Both the position numbers and the translations under genes were made by a program. A stretch of DNA of 64,000 nt from Chitinophagaceae bacterium (GTDB taxonomy: Bacteria; Bacteroidota; Bacteroidia; Chitinophagales; Chitinophagaceae), in the NCBI GenBank assembly GCA_019747705.1, contig JAIEQM010000065.1, positions 1-64,000 on the forward strand, written 5' to 3'. The notes beneath the pieces are model-generated. The model did not search any database. It saw only the letters and a program-made list of their open reading frames with translations, and had not been told where the DNA came from. Positions 62,617-64,000 of the stretch are shown here, piece after piece (positions within the stretch are counted from its first letter, which is position 1; each line of letters opens with the position of its first letter).

Positions 62617-63832
62617 TATTTTTTTGTTGCTGTTTACCCAAACTGTAAATGCACAGTTTAAATACAAAGCTGCAATTGCCAAACCCGGCAAAACAGGTTT
62701 TTACATGATTGCTGTAACACCGGAGCTGAGCAGTTACATCAAAACAGATTTTTCTGACATCCGCATTGCAGATGCCAAAGGCAAATGGGTGCCGCATATT
62801 ATTCAGCAATCAATAGCGCCTCAGAAAAAAGCAGCCTATATACTGCATAAACAAATTGCAGTAACAAATGACAAACGGTTTACAACCATTCTGTTTGAAG
62901 GTGATGAACAACTCCCCGTTGATGCGTTTACACTCTTACTAAAAAATGCTGCGGTTTTACGCAAAGCATCTTTGAGCGGAAGCGATGATCAAAAAAACTG
63001 GTTTATCATAACTGAAGGCCGTGAACTGAAACCGGTTTTTTACAATGATACCTCCATCAACAAACAGGAAATTTCATTCCCCTCCTCAAAATATGCTTTT
63101 TACAAACTGGTGATTGATAATGAAAAGAAAGATCCGTTGAATGTGATTGAAATTACCAGTCAAACCACAGCACAACAGATCAATGAACGCAATGGCGATT
63201 CCTTACTTTATCATACAGTTAACCCCGCACCAAAAATTTCGCAAACAGAAGAAAAGCAATACACCGTTTTAAAAATTGAACAGGCTAAGCCTTTCATTGT
63301 AACCGAGCTGCGGTACAAAGCAGGTGGTTCAAAGTTTTTTAACCGTTCTGCAAAATTGTTTGCTTCCTATAAAAGCAGTGCAGCACAAACATGGAACAGT
63401 AATCCGCTGGCGGTGTTTGAAATACATTCTGAAAAGCCCATGCAGGAAATGATTGCTGCAGCTCAGTCATCAGTTTTTTACTTGCTGGTTGATAATGCAG
63501 ATAATCCGCCGCTGCAATTCAGCAATATCGAGTTGCGGCAGCAGGCTGCATTTTTGCTGGCAGAGCTGGAAGCTGGTAATAATTATGAACTTCATTTTTC
63601 CGATTCTGCTGCCATGCTTCCGCACTATGATCTTGCACAGTTTACCGATCGTATTAATAGCGCCTCAAAATCATTGATCACATTTGGAACCATTACACCA
63701 CTAAACAATGCCAATCAAAAAGCACCAAAGAATCATAGCTGGTGGATTTGGCCCGCCATCATTGCGGTAATGAGCCTGTTGTTGTTTTTAACCTGGAAGC
63801 TCACATCTGAAATGAAGCAAAAACAGAATTAA
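62585..63832 (+). CDS. DUF3999 secreted/membrane protein
   Basis: A 415-residue protein with signal peptide MKKKLKITASIFLLLFTQTVNA. A periplasmic region (TPELSSYIKTDFSDIRIADAKGKWVPHII and LPVDAFTLLLKNAAVLRKASL) is followed by a C-terminal helix (WWIWPAIIAVMSLLLFLTW). It is co-translated with the DUF2339 gene, with which it overlaps. DUF3999 is poorly known; with DUF2339 it forms a likely envelope complex. The ATG at 62588 would also fit the signal peptide. Confidence 0.88.
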   Translation: MMKKKLKITASIFLLLFTQTVNAQFKYKAAIAKPGKTGFYMIAVTPELSSYIKTDFSDIRIADAKGKWVPHIIQQSIAPQKKAAYILHKQIAVTNDKRFTTILFEGDEQLPVDAFTLLLKNAAVLRKASLSGSDDQKNWFIITEGRELKPVFYNDTSINKQEISFPSSKYAFYKLVIDNEKKDPLNVIEITSQTTAQQINERNGDSLLYHTVNPAPKISQTEEKQYTVLKIEQAKPFIVTELRYKAGGSKFFNRSAKLFASYKSSAAQTWNSNPLAVFEIHSEKPMQEMIAAAQSSVFYLLVDNADNPPLQFSNIELRQQAAFLLAELEAGNNYELHFSDSAAMLPHYDLAQFTDRINSASKSLITFGTITPLNNANQKAPKNHSWWIWPAIIAVMSLLLFLTWKLTSEMKQKQN

Positions 63833-64000
63833 TACCGCTTACAATTATTATTTAGTCCATAGCCTGCTTTGGTGCGGCATTATACGTTTATAAATTTTAA
63901 TGCGTCTTTTACTGGCCTATATTCTATTTGAATATTGGTATAACTTTGCCTGCTCAAGATTGCAATTATGATTTTATATAATGTTACCATCAAACTTACC
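63833..64000. other. End of the window, no gene seen
   Basis: The last 168 bases hold no supported gene or hairpin. An open frame starting near 63968 may enter a gene beyond the window. Confidence 0.3.

Overview
The window looks like chromosome from a Bacteroidota bacterium, most likely a relative of the Chitinophagaceae. No rRNA or marker search was possible, so this rests on gene content: DUF2490, DUF418, DUF2339/DUF3999 and CpeT-like secreted proteins, a methionine synthase encoded by two genes, WYL/GyrI-like regulator pairs, a -7 promoter of the TAnnTTTG type before a tRNA, little Shine-Dalgarno signal, and many small palindromic intergenic repeats.

Layout. 1-4.3 kb: two eroded histidine-kinase ends, a receiver protein, a receiver-cyclase fusion, a DUF418 membrane protein and a DUF2490 protein. 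4.5-7.9 kb (minus): a YXWGXW repeat protein, a class IV aminotransferase and an S45 acylase. 8-13 kb: a scrambled accessory zone with a PAS sensor fused by deletion to a beheaded LuxR-type regulator, two Gfo/Idh oxidoreductase ends, a BRO-N protein and a two-gene Panacea/DUF488 cassette. 13-21.8 kb: a tricorn-like protease, a ParE-type toxin-antitoxin pair, a sigma/anti-sigma/secreted-protein operon, a WYL regulator with a GyrI-like gene, and a second ParE pair. 21.8-29.5 kb: msrB, adk, a broken DUF1838 gene, an IS, a GxxExxY gene, and a decaying amidohydrolase-SDR-MFS-MarR cluster. 29.5-34.6 kb: both halves of methionine synthase with a YhcG-type nuclease gene between them. 34.9-41.7 kb: a lipoprotein gene split by a MITE, an ISXO2-type IS, a broken gcvH, an arsenic-resistance operon and recR. 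42-49.3 kb: a lipoprotein, a UvrD-nuclease fusion, a repeat island, an SRPBCC and a TPR protein. 49.3-64 kb: tRNA-Arg(CCT), galK and a sugar symporter, an HMG-CoA-lyase-like gene, a wrecked aldehyde dehydrogenase, a CpeT-like protein, MATE, a BI-1 family protein, exonuclease III and DUF2339/DUF3999.

Two themes stand out. First, the window is full of palindromic repeats, and several sit in frame inside conserved genes (uvrD-like, both metH genes, the YhcG gene), much like the protein-coding palindromic elements known from Rickettsia. A separate 138/143-bp element is a clear MITE: perfect terminal inverted repeats, two copies, and a 9-bp target duplication each time, one of which splits a lipoprotein gene so cleanly that the empty site can be rebuilt. 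Second, about a quarter of the genes carry nonsense codons, truncations or one-base shifts. Many of the shifts fall in homopolymers, so sequencing error must be excluded, but the deletions, insertions and stop codons cannot be explained that way.

The best candidates for an undescribed system are the palindromes inside the YhcG nuclease gene, whose bases change in compensating pairs, and the Panacea/DUF488 plus unknown-partner cassette. Both are inferences.
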